DNA of 64,000 nt from JACDAN01 sp035535195. Its GTDB lineage: Bacteria; Actinomycetota; Thermoleophilia; Gaiellales; Gaiellaceae. This document shows positions 40,351 through 51,717 of the stretch, piece by piece; within the stretch, counting starts at the first letter, position 1; each line of letters starts with the position of its first letter. The stretch is taken from assembly GCA_035535195.1 (NCBI GenBank), contig DATLQK010000040.1:1-64000 (forward strand), in the 5' to 3' direction. The notes beneath the pieces are model-generated. The model worked only from the letters and a program-made list of their open reading frames with translations, was not told the origin of the DNA and searched no databases. The position numbers and the translations under genes were made by a program.

Positions 40351-40519
40351 GCCCGTCAGACCGTAAAGGCGCGCGGAAATCATCGTATGATCGGTGGGCG
40401 CCTAGAGGGCGCAAGCGGTCCGCGCGCAGGGCAGTGCCCACCTCGATTCCCCGGAAGGTACGGAACCGATCTCTTCTCCGCCCGCTACCGCGGACACGGG
40501 CCGAAGGAGGGAGGTCGCG

Positions 40520-41899
40520 ATGAATCTCGAGCAACTCCGCAAGCAGGCGAAGGAGCTCGTGAAAGCTGCGCGGACAGGCGACACGGAGGCTCTCGACAGG
40601 CTCGGCGGTCGCGAGCCGATCCTGGCGAATGCCCAACTCGCTCTGGCCAGGGAGAACGGCTACGCGAGCTGGCCGGCGCTCGTCGCCGCGGCCGAGGCGA
40701 GCGTCGAGGCGTTCGTCGAGGCAGCCACCGAAGGACGCAGAGATCGGGCGGAACGCCTGCTCGCGGCCAGGCCCGAGATCGAGCGGGATCCCTGGGCCCA
40801 GCTCGTGCTCGGCCGCGGCTGGACCGGCGATCCCAGCCGGCCCGGCGGCCCGAGGACGTGGGCGCCGCTCCTCTATGTCTGCCACTCGGTGTTCGCGAAC
40901 GCCGACGTCGCGCGGGAGCTCCTGGCCCTCGGCGCGGACCCGAACGCAACGTTCACGAACGAGTACGGGGAGATGTCGGCGCTGTACGGCGCGGCGGGCG
41001 TTGTCCACGACCCGGAGCTGACGCGGGTGCTGCTCGAGGCGGGCGCGAGCCCGGACGACGGCGAGTCGGTGTACCACTCGGTCGAGGCGGAGGATCCGAC
41101 CTGCCTCCGGCTCCTGCTCGAGGCCGGCGCGCGCGTCCCGGGCACGAACGCCGTGGGGCACGCACTCGACTACGACCGCATCGAGCCGGTCCGCCTGCTG
41201 CTCGAAGCGGGCGGCGACCCGAACGAGGGAGCGCTCGTCGCGCACGCCGTCCGCCGCGGGCGCGGGCCGGAATTCCTCCGCCTGCTCGCCGAGCATGGGG
41301 CGGATCTCGATCGTCCCGGCGGTGAGACCTGGCGCGGTGACGTGCCTCTGAGGACGGCCTACGCCCAGTCGGTGCTCAGGAACCGGACGGACAACATGGA
41401 CGTTCTGGCGGAGCTGGGCGCCTCCACCGAGGTCGATCCGGCCGACCTGGTGGTGGCCGCGGTGGCGCGAGGGGAGGAGCCGGCGGCGCCGCTCTCCGCA
41501 GACCTCGATCCCGACCCGCAGGAGGCGCTGATCCTCGGCGCGCTCGACGGTCACGTCGACGCCGTCGTCGGCGCCGTCGGCCCGAATTTCCGGGGCGTGG
41601 TCGGCGGTTCGCCCGAGGGAACGCTGCTGCACCACGCCGCCTGGTTCGGACAGCCGGGGATCGTCCGAACGCTGCTGGACCGCGGTGCCGATCCTCGCGC
41701 GACGACCCCGGACACGTTCGCGACGCCGCTGGCGTGGGCGGTTCTCGCGTCGCAGTACTACACAGCCGAGGATCGGGATTACCTGGGAGTTGCCGAGACT
41801 CTCGTCGAACACGAGGCTGAGTTGGAGCCACGTTTTTTGGACGTTGCGGCGGGGCCGCTGCTCGAATGGCTCCAGTTGCGGCTTCCCGGACAGCTGTGA
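40520..41899 (+). CDS. ankyrin-repeat protein
   Basis: A 459-residue protein made of repeated ankyrin-like helical pairs; examples are A-R-E-L-L-A-L-G-A-D-P-N-A, L-T-R-V-L-L-E-A-G-A-S-P-D-D, P-V-R-L-L-L-E-A-G-G-D-P-N and I-V-R-T-L-L-D-R-G-A-D-P-R. No signal peptide or second domain is seen, so it is likely a cytoplasmic protein-binding scaffold; the partner is unknown. The ATG follows a strong AGGGAGG. The downstream end is marked by the GGTTACC/GGTAACC hairpin. Confidence 0.85.
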   Translation: MNLEQLRKQAKELVKAARTGDTEALDRLGGREPILANAQLALARENGYASWPALVAAAEASVEAFVEAATEGRRDRAERLLAARPEIERDPWAQLVLGRGWTGDPSRPGGPRTWAPLLYVCHSVFANADVARELLALGADPNATFTNEYGEMSALYGAAGVVHDPELTRVLLEAGASPDDGESVYHSVEAEDPTCLRLLLEAGARVPGTNAVGHALDYDRIEPVRLLLEAGGDPNEGALVAHAVRRGRGPEFLRLLAEHGADLDRPGGETWRGDVPLRTAYAQSVLRNRTDNMDVLAELGASTEVDPADLVVAAVARGEEPAAPLSADLDPDPQEALILGALDGHVDAVVGAVGPNFRGVVGGSPEGTLLHHAAWFGQPGIVRTLLDRGADPRATTPDTFATPLAWAVLASQYYTAEDRDYLGVAETLVEHEAELEPRFLDVAAGPLLEWLQLRLPGQL

Positions 41900-41915
41900 A
41901 CGCGCTTGGTGACCG

Positions 41916-41934
41916 GGTTACCGAGCGGGTAACC
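41916..41934. terminator. hairpin between ankyrin and HxlR genes
   Basis: A perfect 7-bp stem GGTTACC / GGTAACC with loop GAGCG; it contains the stop codon of the minus-strand regulator. It is part of a segment (41896-41936) resembling the metH leader at 43143-43173. Confidence 0.5.
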
Positions 41935-42577
41935 AGGCGAGCAGGTCGATGCAGCGGTCGAACTCATTCGGGCTCCCCTCGACCTTCACGAGCCGAGCGT
42001 CGAGCGCCTTGCGCGGACCGAGCGTCCGCTGCATCAAGGCGATCGACGTGTCGACGTCGGTGGTCACGACGAGGTCGGGTTTCTCCGCGGGGCCGAGCCC
42101 GGTCGTGACCGAGCCGTCGTCGATCTCGACGTGGAATGAATCGCCGTCGATGCGGAACTCATAACTGGCCTTGACGCCGCGAGCCTCGTCCCGACGGAAC
42201 GTCGCCCGGATCGCCGAGATGTGGCCGCTCGGGAAGAAGACGTCGTCGCCGCGGTGCTCCATGAAGGCGCCGCCCCAGCGCCCGAGCTCGATGATGGTGC
42301 GCTCCAGGCCGGCCCCGAGCTCGGTCAGCTCGTAGACGGTGATGTTCGCCGTGGGCGGCGGAAGCTTCTGTCGGCGAACCAGGCCTTCCCGTTCGAGCCG
42401 ACGGAGGCGCTCGGTGAGGAGGTTGGGCCCGATGCCGGGAAGCCCGTCGCGGAGGTCGGAGAAGCGCCGCGGGCCGAGGTGGACGAGGTCCCTCAGGATC
42501 AGGAGCGTCCAGCGCTCGCCGACCAGGTCGAGCGCACGCGCCACCGCGCAGTACTGCTCGTAGCTACGCCGGTCCAC
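41918..42577 (-). CDS. HxlR-type winged-helix regulator with SCP2-like C-terminal domain
   Basis: A 219-residue protein. The HxlR core is visible as C-A-V-A-R-A-L-D-L-V-G-E-R-W-T-L-L-I-L-R-D-L (residues about 11-32) followed by R-F-S-D-L-R-D-G-L-P-G-I and the wing L-V-R-R-Q-K-L-P-P. The C-terminal 100 residues resemble a sterol-carrier-like ligand domain often fused to this family. GTG 42577 is preferred; the frame runs to TTG 42628, but that stretch is the promoter/operator region. It is divergent from the SRPBCC gene, its likely target. Confidence 0.85.
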   Translation of the reverse strand: MDRRSYEQYCAVARALDLVGERWTLLILRDLVHLGPRRFSDLRDGLPGIGPNLLTERLRRLEREGLVRRQKLPPPTANITVYELTELGAGLERTIIELGRWGGAFMEHRGDDVFFPSGHISAIRATFRRDEARGVKASYEFRIDGDSFHVEIDDGSVTTGLGPAEKPDLVVTTDVDTSIALMQRTLGPRKALDARLVKVEGSPNEFDRCIDLLAWLPAR

Positions 42578-42597
42578 GTGCTTGACTGCGGAGTGTG

Positions 42598-42624
42598 TGT
42601 ATAGGAAACTGAACTGAATAGTTC
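42598..42624. promoter_or_regulatory. HxlR promoter and candidate operator
   Basis: Minus-strand TATACA (42603-42598) is the likely -10 box for the regulator. Next to it, GAACT-GAAT-AGTTC (42611-42624) is an inverted repeat placed between the divergent genes, suited to autoregulation. Confidence 0.45.
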
Positions 42625-42648
42625 TCAAACATGTACTAGGAGGGTAGC

Positions 42649-43107
42649 GTGGCCGAGATCAACGAGACGATCACGATCGAAGCATCGCCGGAGCAGGTCT
42701 TTCGTGCGCTGACGGAGGCGGAGGCGATGGAGGGCTGGCTGGCCACGAGAGTCGAGTCTGATCCGCAGACCGGCGGTCATTTCCGCTACGAGTTCGAGTT
42801 CGACGACGCTTCGCAGAACAATGCACAGGAGGGCGAGTACCTCGAGGTCGACCCGGGGCGGCGCGTGGCGCTGCCGTGGATGTTCCCTTTCTCGCCCAAC
42901 CAGACGACGGTCGCGTACGCGGTGTCGTCGGCCGGCGACGGCACGTCGCTCGCGTTCTCCCACGCCGGATTCGAGGAGGGCGAGCCCTGGGACGGTGCCC
43001 GGGAGCGCTTCACCGGCGGCTGGCAGATGTTCCTCAACGGCCTCAAGCGCTACGTGGAGACCGGGGAGCCGGCGCGCCCGCTCGGGATCAGGGGCCGCGG
43101 CCGCTAG
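42649..43107 (+). CDS. SRPBCC (AHSA1-like) family protein
   Basis: A 152-residue START-fold protein starting at GTG 42649 with AGGAGGG upstream. It begins I-T-I-E-A-S-P-E-Q-V-F-R-A-L-T-E, the family's N-terminal strand-helix, and ends with W-Q-M-F-L-N-G-L-K-R-Y. Such proteins bind small hydrophobic ligands in a deep cavity; AHSA1-like ones are often paired with an ArsR or HxlR regulator. The divergent HxlR gene supports that arrangement. The ligand is unknown. Confidence 0.88.
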   Translation: MAEINETITIEASPEQVFRALTEAEAMEGWLATRVESDPQTGGHFRYEFEFDDASQNNAQEGEYLEVDPGRRVALPWMFPFSPNQTTVAYAVSSAGDGTSLAFSHAGFEEGEPWDGARERFTGGWQMFLNGLKRYVETGEPARPLGIRGRGR

Positions 43108-43119
43108 CCCGAACTCCTG

Positions 43120-43125
43120 TACGCT
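43120..43125 (+). promoter_or_regulatory. -10 box for metH leader
   Basis: TACGCT, identical to the hexamer before prfA. It predicts a transcription start near 43132 and a 96-nt leader before metH. Confidence 0.4.
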
Positions 43126-43131
43126 TTGTTC

Positions 43132-43227
43132 GTCCCGGAACTTTGAACGGCAGCTTGGCGACCGGGTAACCAAACGCCTAAAGAGCCTGGAGCCTCGGCT
43201 CCCGTCTCTTTCGGCGGGAGCTTTTTC
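43132..43227 (+). promoter_or_regulatory. metH leader: candidate riboswitch or attenuator
   Basis: A 96-nt leader. GGAGC (43189-43193) can pair with GCTCC (43198-43202) through a CTCG tetraloop. The same GCTCC instead forms the 5' arm of a terminator-like hairpin with T5. The 3' arm contains GGGAG (43216-43220), the only ribosome-binding site for metH. Upstream, GGCG (43157-43160) can pair with CGCC (43175-43178) around GGGTAACC. It does not match SAM-I, SAM-II, SAM-IV, SAH or cobalamin riboswitch consensus sequences as I know them. Confidence 0.55.
43198..43226 (+). terminator. intrinsic terminator/SD-sequestering hairpin before metH
   Basis: Stem GCTCCCG (43198-43204) / CGGGAGC (43215-43221), 10-nt loop, then TTTTT (43222-43226), one base before ATG 43228. 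It can stop transcription and also hide the GGGAG ribosome-binding site. Confidence 0.7.
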
Positions 43228-46830
<3,603 letters not shown>

Positions 46831-46876
46831 GCTATCCTGCGCCGGTCGCGCCCGGGAGGGCGCTTCGCACATCTCC

Positions 46877-48850
46877 ATGAAGACGACGCTGAAACGAGGA
46901 GTCGGGCGCGGCGCGTCCCTGAACGGCGACGGGAATGGCCACGGCGCCCTTCCGCCCGGGCTCACGCCGATCTCCCGCTACGAGCAGCCGCGGAAACGAG
47001 GCGGCTTCGTCAGGCTGCTCGGCAAGATCGTCTTCTTTCTCATCCTCGCGGCGATCTCGCTCTTCGCGGGCGTCGCGGGCGGCTACTGGCTCGAGGGCGA
47101 GCAGACCGTGGTCGACATCTCGAACTCCTCGCGGAAGGACCCGCAGATCCGCAAGGCCGCGAAGAAGCTCAACTTCGCGCTGCCGGGACGGCCGGCGATC
47201 GCGATGGTGGTGGGCCAGGACTTCAGGCGGTGGGCGAAGGCCGACGAGCGCGGCGGCCGGGCCGACACAGTGATGCTGCTCCGCGCCGACCCGACGAACC
47301 ACCGGGAGACGCTCTCGATGCTCTCCTTCCCGCGCGACCTCTGGGTCGAGATCCACTGTCCAGGTCGGGCGCCGTTCGGCGGGCCCATCAACTCCGCGTT
47401 TGCCGACTGCGGCCTTCAGGGGACGGTCGAGACGGTCAAGCAACTGACCGGCCTTCCGGTCCACTACCTGATCACGATCGACTACCGCGGCTTCATCCAG
47501 ACCGTCGACAAGCTCGGCGGCGTCTGGATGGACATCGACCGTCGCTACTTCAACGACAACTCCCATCCGATCAACGGCACCTTCCCGCCGATCGACCTCC
47601 AGCCCGGCTACCAAGTCCTGAACGGCCGGCAGGCATTGTCGTTCGTGCGGTACCGCCACACCGACTCCGACCTCTACCGGATCGAGCGCCAGCGTCTCTT
47701 CATGCGCGCGATCAAGGAGCGGCTGTCGAGCTCGTTCAAGCTCACGGCGATCCCGAAGCTGACCGGCGTCGTACGGAAGAACGTGAAGATCGGCGTGGGC
47801 GGCAACGAGGCGCTCGACCCCGACGTCGTCCGCGCCTGGGCCTTCTTCGCGCTGCAGCTGCCGCCGGGGCGCGTCATCCAGTCCAAGATCGGCGGCCTGA
47901 CGGGCTCCGGCACGCAGGGCGATCCGCTCGTCACCGACCCGTCGAACATCCAAGCCTCGGTCGAGGAGTTCCAGACGCCGGACGTGGACGCGCCGGAGAA
48001 GGCGGCCGCTGCCGCGCTCGGCCAGAAGCCGCGCCTCAGGGGCTCGAAGGCGCCGCCACCCGGCCGCACCTCGCTCGTCGTGTTGAACGGCAACGGCATC
48101 ACCGCCTCGGCGGCCAACGCGAGCTACCTCCTGCAGCAGCGCGGCTACAGGACACTGCCGCCGCCGGAGGGCGTGCTGGCGAACGCGCCGAGGCAGGTGT
48201 TCCGGACCCAGGTGTTCTTCGACCCGTCGCAGCGCCGAGCCCGCTCGGCGGCGCGGTCGGTCGCGAACCTGTTCGGCTCGGCCGACGTCAAGGGGGCTAT
48301 GTCGCCCGTGATCGCGCCGTTCGCGAACGGCGCGATGGTCGTCGTCGTCGTGGGCCAGACGTTCCACAACACCCTCGCCCCGGCGCCGGTCGACCGGACG
48401 CCGAAGCGTCGGCCGCCGTACGTGACCCGGAACCCGAGCGCGACGCTGGGCCTGCTTCGCTCGGTGCGGCGCCGCGTCGACTTCCCGCTGATGGTGCCGA
48501 GCCTGATCGAGCGCAGCTCGGCGCCGGACTGGGAGAAGGCCCTCCGGGTCTACGCGGTGAAGAAGGGCGAGCGCGCCGTTCGTCTGACCTTCAAGACGGG
48601 AGCTCAGGAGTACTGGGGGATCGAGGAGACGACGTGGGAGGACGCGCCGGTGCTGAGCGGCAAGAACGTGACCCGCCGCCTCGGCAAGCGTGAGTACGAC
48701 CTCTACTTCGACGGCGCCAGCCTCCATATGGTCGTCCTCCGCTCGGACGGCGCGACCTACTGGGTTGTGAACACGCTGCGCGACACGCTCTCGAACGAGA
48801 CGATGCTCGCAATCGCGCGCGGGCTCAGGCCGCTCGGCGGCAAGCGATGA
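46877..48850 (+). CDS. LytR-CpsA-Psr (LCP) family protein with LytR_C domain
   Basis: A 657-residue protein: cytoplasmic basic start, one membrane helix (about residues 50-72), then the LCP domain with A-D-T-V-M-L-L-R-A-D-P near residue 131, S-F-P-R-D-L-W near 150, and F-V-R-Y-R-H-T-D-S-D near 256. A LytR_C-type domain follows (L-V-V-L-N-G-N-G-I, near 398), and then a further C-terminal domain of about 160 residues I cannot name. LCP enzymes attach glycopolymers to peptidoglycan. ATG 46877 is chosen; the frame is open to 46793. A TATCCT -10 box at 46833-46838 gives a short leader. Confidence 0.9.
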   Translation: MKTTLKRGVGRGASLNGDGNGHGALPPGLTPISRYEQPRKRGGFVRLLGKIVFFLILAAISLFAGVAGGYWLEGEQTVVDISNSSRKDPQIRKAAKKLNFALPGRPAIAMVVGQDFRRWAKADERGGRADTVMLLRADPTNHRETLSMLSFPRDLWVEIHCPGRAPFGGPINSAFADCGLQGTVETVKQLTGLPVHYLITIDYRGFIQTVDKLGGVWMDIDRRYFNDNSHPINGTFPPIDLQPGYQVLNGRQALSFVRYRHTDSDLYRIERQRLFMRAIKERLSSSFKLTAIPKLTGVVRKNVKIGVGGNEALDPDVVRAWAFFALQLPPGRVIQSKIGGLTGSGTQGDPLVTDPSNIQASVEEFQTPDVDAPEKAAAAALGQKPRLRGSKAPPPGRTSLVVLNGNGITASAANASYLLQQRGYRTLPPPEGVLANAPRQVFRTQVFFDPSQRRARSAARSVANLFGSADVKGAMSPVIAPFANGAMVVVVVGQTFHNTLAPAPVDRTPKRRPPYVTRNPSATLGLLRSVRRRVDFPLMVPSLIERSSAPDWEKALRVYAVKKGERAVRLTFKTGAQEYWGIEETTWEDAPVLSGKNVTRRLGKREYDLYFDGASLHMVVLRSDGATYWVVNTLRDTLSNETMLAIARGLRPLGGKR

Positions 48851-50175
48851 GCAAGGTCGGCATCTTCGGCGCGGGGTGGGTGGGCCTCGTGACCGGCGCC
48901 TGCTTCGCGGAGCTCGGCCACACCGTCGTCGTCCGAGACGTCCTCCAGGGGAAGGTCGACTCGTTGAGGAGCGGGAAGATCCCGATCCACGAGCCGGGCC
49001 TGTCCGAGCTTCTGGCGAAGCACCGTGATCGGATCACGTTCACGACCGACCCGAAGGAAGCTGCGCAGGACGCCGAGTTCCTCTACGTCTGCGTCGGCAC
49101 GCCGTCGACGTACGCCGGCGACGCCGACCTCTCGGCCGTCTGGAGCGTGCTCGATGACCTGCCTGAGCTCCCCGGCCGGCCGGTGCTCGTGATGAAGAGC
49201 ACGGTTCCAGTCGGCACCGGAGAGAAGGTGCGCGCCGCGCTCGACGCCCGGGGTCTCGACCACGTCGGCTACGTCTCCAACCCGGAGTTCCTGTCCGAGG
49301 GCTCCGCGGTCGCCGACTTCATGAACCCGGATCGGATCGTGATCGGATCGTTCGAGGAGGAGGACGGCGACCGCGTCGACGCACTGCACGACAAGCTCGA
49401 CACGCCGGTCGTGCGTTCGGACGTCGCGTCAGCGGAGATGATCAAGCTCGCCGCGAACGCGGCGCTGATGACACGCATCAGCTTCATCAACGAGATTGCG
49501 AACGTCTGCGAGCTCGTCGGCGCGGACGTCCAGGAGGTCGCCCGCGGCGTCGGGCTCGACCATCGGCTCGGGCCGCACTTCCTGCGCGCGGGCATCGGCT
49601 ACGGCGGCTCGTGCTTCCCGAAAGACGCCTCGGCGCTGAAGCAGCTCGCCTCCAACTCCGGCTACCACTTCCAGCTCCTCTCGGCGGTGATCGAGGTCAA
49701 CGAGCTCCAGAAGCGCCGCGTGATCGCGAAGTTGCAGAAGCACCTGGGCAGGCTCCGCGACAAGCGCGTGGCGCTGCTCGGGCTCGCCTTCAAGCCGAAC
49801 ACGGACGACATGCGCGAGGCGCCCAGCATCGTGCTCGCCTCGCGGCTGCTGGCCGAGGGCGCCGAGGTCCGCGGGTGGGACCCGGTGGCCCGGCCGATCG
49901 AGCTCCTGAAGGGCGTCGCGATCTTCGAGACCGTCGAGGAGGCGGTCCGTGACGCCGACGCCGCGGTGATCGTCACGGAGTGGCCCGAGCTGCGCGACCT
50001 CGCCTCGCGTGAGATCCGGGATCTGATGCGCAACCCGCTGATCGTCGACGGACGGAACCTGCTCGATCCGGCCGAAGCCGAGCAGGCTGGGTTCGCGTAC
50101 GAGGGCATCGGCCGCGCGAGCTCGGCGTTTTCGGGACTGCCCGAGACGACCGAGGCCGAGAACACCTCGGCCTAG
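48847..50175 (+). CDS. UDP-glucose/GDP-mannose dehydrogenase family (UDP-sugar 6-dehydrogenase)
   Basis: A 442-residue NAD-dependent four-electron dehydrogenase. The NAD motif G-A-G-W-V-G is at residues 8-13, Y-V-C-V-G-T-P-S near 80, the conserved K-S-T-V-P-V-G-T-G near 118, and the catalytic cysteine in G-I-G-Y-G-G-S-C-F-P-K-D near 252-263. It probably makes UDP-glucuronate or a related uronic acid for envelope polysaccharide. The ATG overlaps the LCP stop (ATGA), tying the sugar supply to the attachment enzyme. Confidence 0.94.
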   Translation: MSKVGIFGAGWVGLVTGACFAELGHTVVVRDVLQGKVDSLRSGKIPIHEPGLSELLAKHRDRITFTTDPKEAAQDAEFLYVCVGTPSTYAGDADLSAVWSVLDDLPELPGRPVLVMKSTVPVGTGEKVRAALDARGLDHVGYVSNPEFLSEGSAVADFMNPDRIVIGSFEEEDGDRVDALHDKLDTPVVRSDVASAEMIKLAANAALMTRISFINEIANVCELVGADVQEVARGVGLDHRLGPHFLRAGIGYGGSCFPKDASALKQLASNSGYHFQLLSAVIEVNELQKRRVIAKLQKHLGRLRDKRVALLGLAFKPNTDDMREAPSIVLASRLLAEGAEVRGWDPVARPIELLKGVAIFETVEEAVRDADAAVIVTEWPELRDLASREIRDLMRNPLIVDGRNLLDPAEAEQAGFAYEGIGRASSAFSGLPETTEAENTSA

Positions 50176-50176
50176 C

Positions 50177-50881
50177 ATGCCGACCGAGGCGATCATCCTG
50201 GCCGGCGGCAAGGCCGAGCGGCTCGGCGAGGCAGCCGAAGGGAGGCCGAAGGCGCTCGTCGAGATCGCCGGACGGCCGCTGGCGGCGTACCAGCTCGCGC
50301 TACTGCGGGCCGCGGGCGTCCGGCGGGCGATCGTCAGCTGCGCCTCAGGGCAGGAGGAGGTGTTCGAGCGCGAGCTCTCCGGCCTCGGGTTGGAGCTGGT
50401 CGCGGTCGGGGAGCCGGAGCCGCTCGGGCGGGGCGGAGGCCTGCGACTCGCCGCAGGCGCCCGGAAGGGACGGGGCGCGGTGTACGCCCTGAACGGCGAC
50501 GAGCTCTTCGATCTCGACTTGACCCGCCTCTGGGACCACCACAGGTCGCTCGGCGGAGCGGCGACGATCACGGTCGCGCCGCTCAGGAGCCACCTCGGAG
50601 TCGTCGACGTTGACGACGAGGACGTCGTCCGCGGCTTCCGGGAGGCGCCGGAGCTTCCGTACTGGGTCAACACCGGCCTCTACGTCCTCGAGGAGGATGC
50701 GATCGAACGGCTTCCCAAACGCGGCGACCACGAGTCGAGCACGTTCCCCGAGCTGGCAGCCGAAGGCCGCCTGCGAGCCTTTCGCCACTCGGGCCTCTGG
50801 CTGACGGTGAACACCCCGAAAGACCTCAGGGCGGCGCGCGAGCACCTCGAGTCCAACCGAGAGCTGCTCCTTCAGAGGTAG
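50177..50881 (+). CDS. sugar-1-phosphate nucleotidyltransferase
   Basis: A 234-residue protein with the nucleotidyltransferase start A-I-I-L-A-G-G-K-A-E-R-L-G and P-K-A-L-V-E-I-A-G-R-P-L near residue 27, and the metal-site aspartate region L-N-G-D-E-L-F-D near residue 103. It charges a sugar-1-phosphate with NTP; mannose-1-phosphate guanylyltransferase or glucose-1-phosphate types are possible. It follows the dehydrogenase by 1 bp and precedes the cupin, a pairing reminiscent of mannose activation enzymes. Confidence 0.9.
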   Translation: MPTEAIILAGGKAERLGEAAEGRPKALVEIAGRPLAAYQLALLRAAGVRRAIVSCASGQEEVFERELSGLGLELVAVGEPEPLGRGGGLRLAAGARKGRGAVYALNGDELFDLDLTRLWDHHRSLGGAATITVAPLRSHLGVVDVDDEDVVRGFREAPELPYWVNTGLYVLEEDAIERLPKRGDHESSTFPELAAEGRLRAFRHSGLWLTVNTPKDLRAAREHLESNRELLLQR

Positions 50882-50900
50882 GGAATGGGATGATCGGCAC

Positions 50901-51320
50901 GTGCCGGAGCAGCGCTTGAGCTCCCCGAACCTCAGCGGCCTGGAGCCGTTCAGCTTCGAGCCGCGGCGGATCGAGAAGCCGTGGGGCCACGAGCTCGTCT
51001 GGGCGCTCTCCGACCAGTACGCGGGCAAGCTCTTGAGGGTCACGGCGGGCCAGCGGCTCTCGCTCCAGTTCCACCGGGAGAAGGACGAGTCGTGGTACGT
51101 CCTCGAGGGTCGTGCCGAGCTCGAGTTCGCGGCGCCGGGCGAGCGGGCGACGATGACGGAGGTGGTGACTCCCGGCGCGGCGTTCCGGATCAAGCCCGGG
51201 ACGGTGCACCGCGTGCTCGCGCTCGAGGACACGACGATCCTCGAGGTCTCGACGCCCGAGATCGACGATGTCGTGCGGCTCGAGGACTCGTACGGACGCG
51301 AAGGAACATCGAAACCTTGA
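50901..51320 (+). CDS. cupin-domain protein (phosphomannose isomerase type II-like)
   Basis: A 139-residue single cupin. P-W-G-H-E-L near residue 28 and Q-F-H-R-E-K-D-E-S-W-Y-V-L-E-G near residue 56, then P-G-T-V-H-R near residue 96, match the C-terminal isomerase domain of bifunctional mannose-1-phosphate guanylyltransferase/mannose-6-phosphate isomerase enzymes. Here the nucleotidyltransferase is a separate gene immediately upstream, so the pair may be a split version. GTG 50901 is the start; no clear ribosome-binding site. Confidence 0.82.
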   Translation: MPEQRLSSPNLSGLEPFSFEPRRIEKPWGHELVWALSDQYAGKLLRVTAGQRLSLQFHREKDESWYVLEGRAELEFAAPGERATMTEVVTPGAAFRIKPGTVHRVLALEDTTILEVSTPEIDDVVRLEDSYGREGTSKP

Positions 51321-51337
51321 CACGCTCATGCTAAGGT
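51315..51337 (+). promoter_or_regulatory. MerR-gene promoter with candidate operator
   Basis: TAAGGT (51332-51337) ends 7 nt before ATG 51345. CCTT at 51315-51318 and AAGG at 51333-51336 form an interrupted inverted repeat over the promoter, a plausible autoregulatory site. The TTGACA at 51317-51322 is only 9 nt from the -10 box. Confidence 0.45.
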
Positions 51338-51344
51338 TCGGGCC

Positions 51345-51677
51345 ATGGATGGGTTCACCGTCGGCGCGGCGGCTGAAGCAACGGGCTGGTCGGCGCGGAT
51401 GCTCCGCTACCTGGAGCAGGCGCGCCTCGTCGTTCCGCGCCGGTCCGACTCCGGCTACCGGCTCTACGGCCTTCGCGAGCTGAACCAGCTGCGGTCGCTA
51501 CGGCGGCTGCGGGACCGGTTCGCGATCGAGCTGACCGACGTCGTGTTCGCGGCGCGGTTGCGGCGCGAGCCCGAACTCCGCGCGGCGGTCGACAGCTGGC
51601 TCGCCGGCGCCGATCTCCGCTCCACCGACTGGGTCGACTGGGAGCAGCGGAAGCACGAGAGGCTGCTCGCGGCGTGA
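51345..51677 (+). CDS. MerR family transcriptional regulator
   Basis: A 110-residue protein with an N-terminal MerR winged helix: F-T-V-G-A-A-A-E-A-T-G-W-S-A-R-M-L-R-Y-L-E (residues 4-24) and S-G-Y-R-L-Y-G near residue 37. The C-terminal part is short (about 40 residues) with W-V-D-W-E-Q-R-K-H and no metal-binding cysteines, so it is not a metal sensor. It sits between the cupin and ahcY genes. A leaderless start is predicted. Confidence 0.88.
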   Translation: MDGFTVGAAAEATGWSARMLRYLEQARLVVPRRSDSGYRLYGLRELNQLRSLRRLRDRFAIELTDVVFAARLRREPELRAAVDSWLAGADLRSTDWVDWEQRKHERLLAA

Positions 51678-51681
51678 CCAC

Positions 51682-51687
51682 TACACT
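51682..51687 (+). promoter_or_regulatory. -10 box for ahcY
   Basis: TACACT, giving a leader of about 24 nt with an AGGAAGAGAG ribosome-binding region before ATG 51718. The same hexamer precedes ftsE. Confidence 0.4.
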
Positions 51688-51717
51688 CCCGCGAGCCCCG
51701 AGACAGGAAGAGAGCTG

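Noticed and set aside
43132..43197. Assignment of the metH leader to SAM, SAH or cobalamin riboswitch classes
   Set aside because: None of the conserved core sequences I know for these classes is present; left as unclassified.
51317..51322. TTGACA as the -35 box of the MerR gene
   Set aside because: Only 9 nt separate it from TAAGGT; this is far from 17 nt or the 19 nt of MerR-type promoters. It may still be part of the operator.
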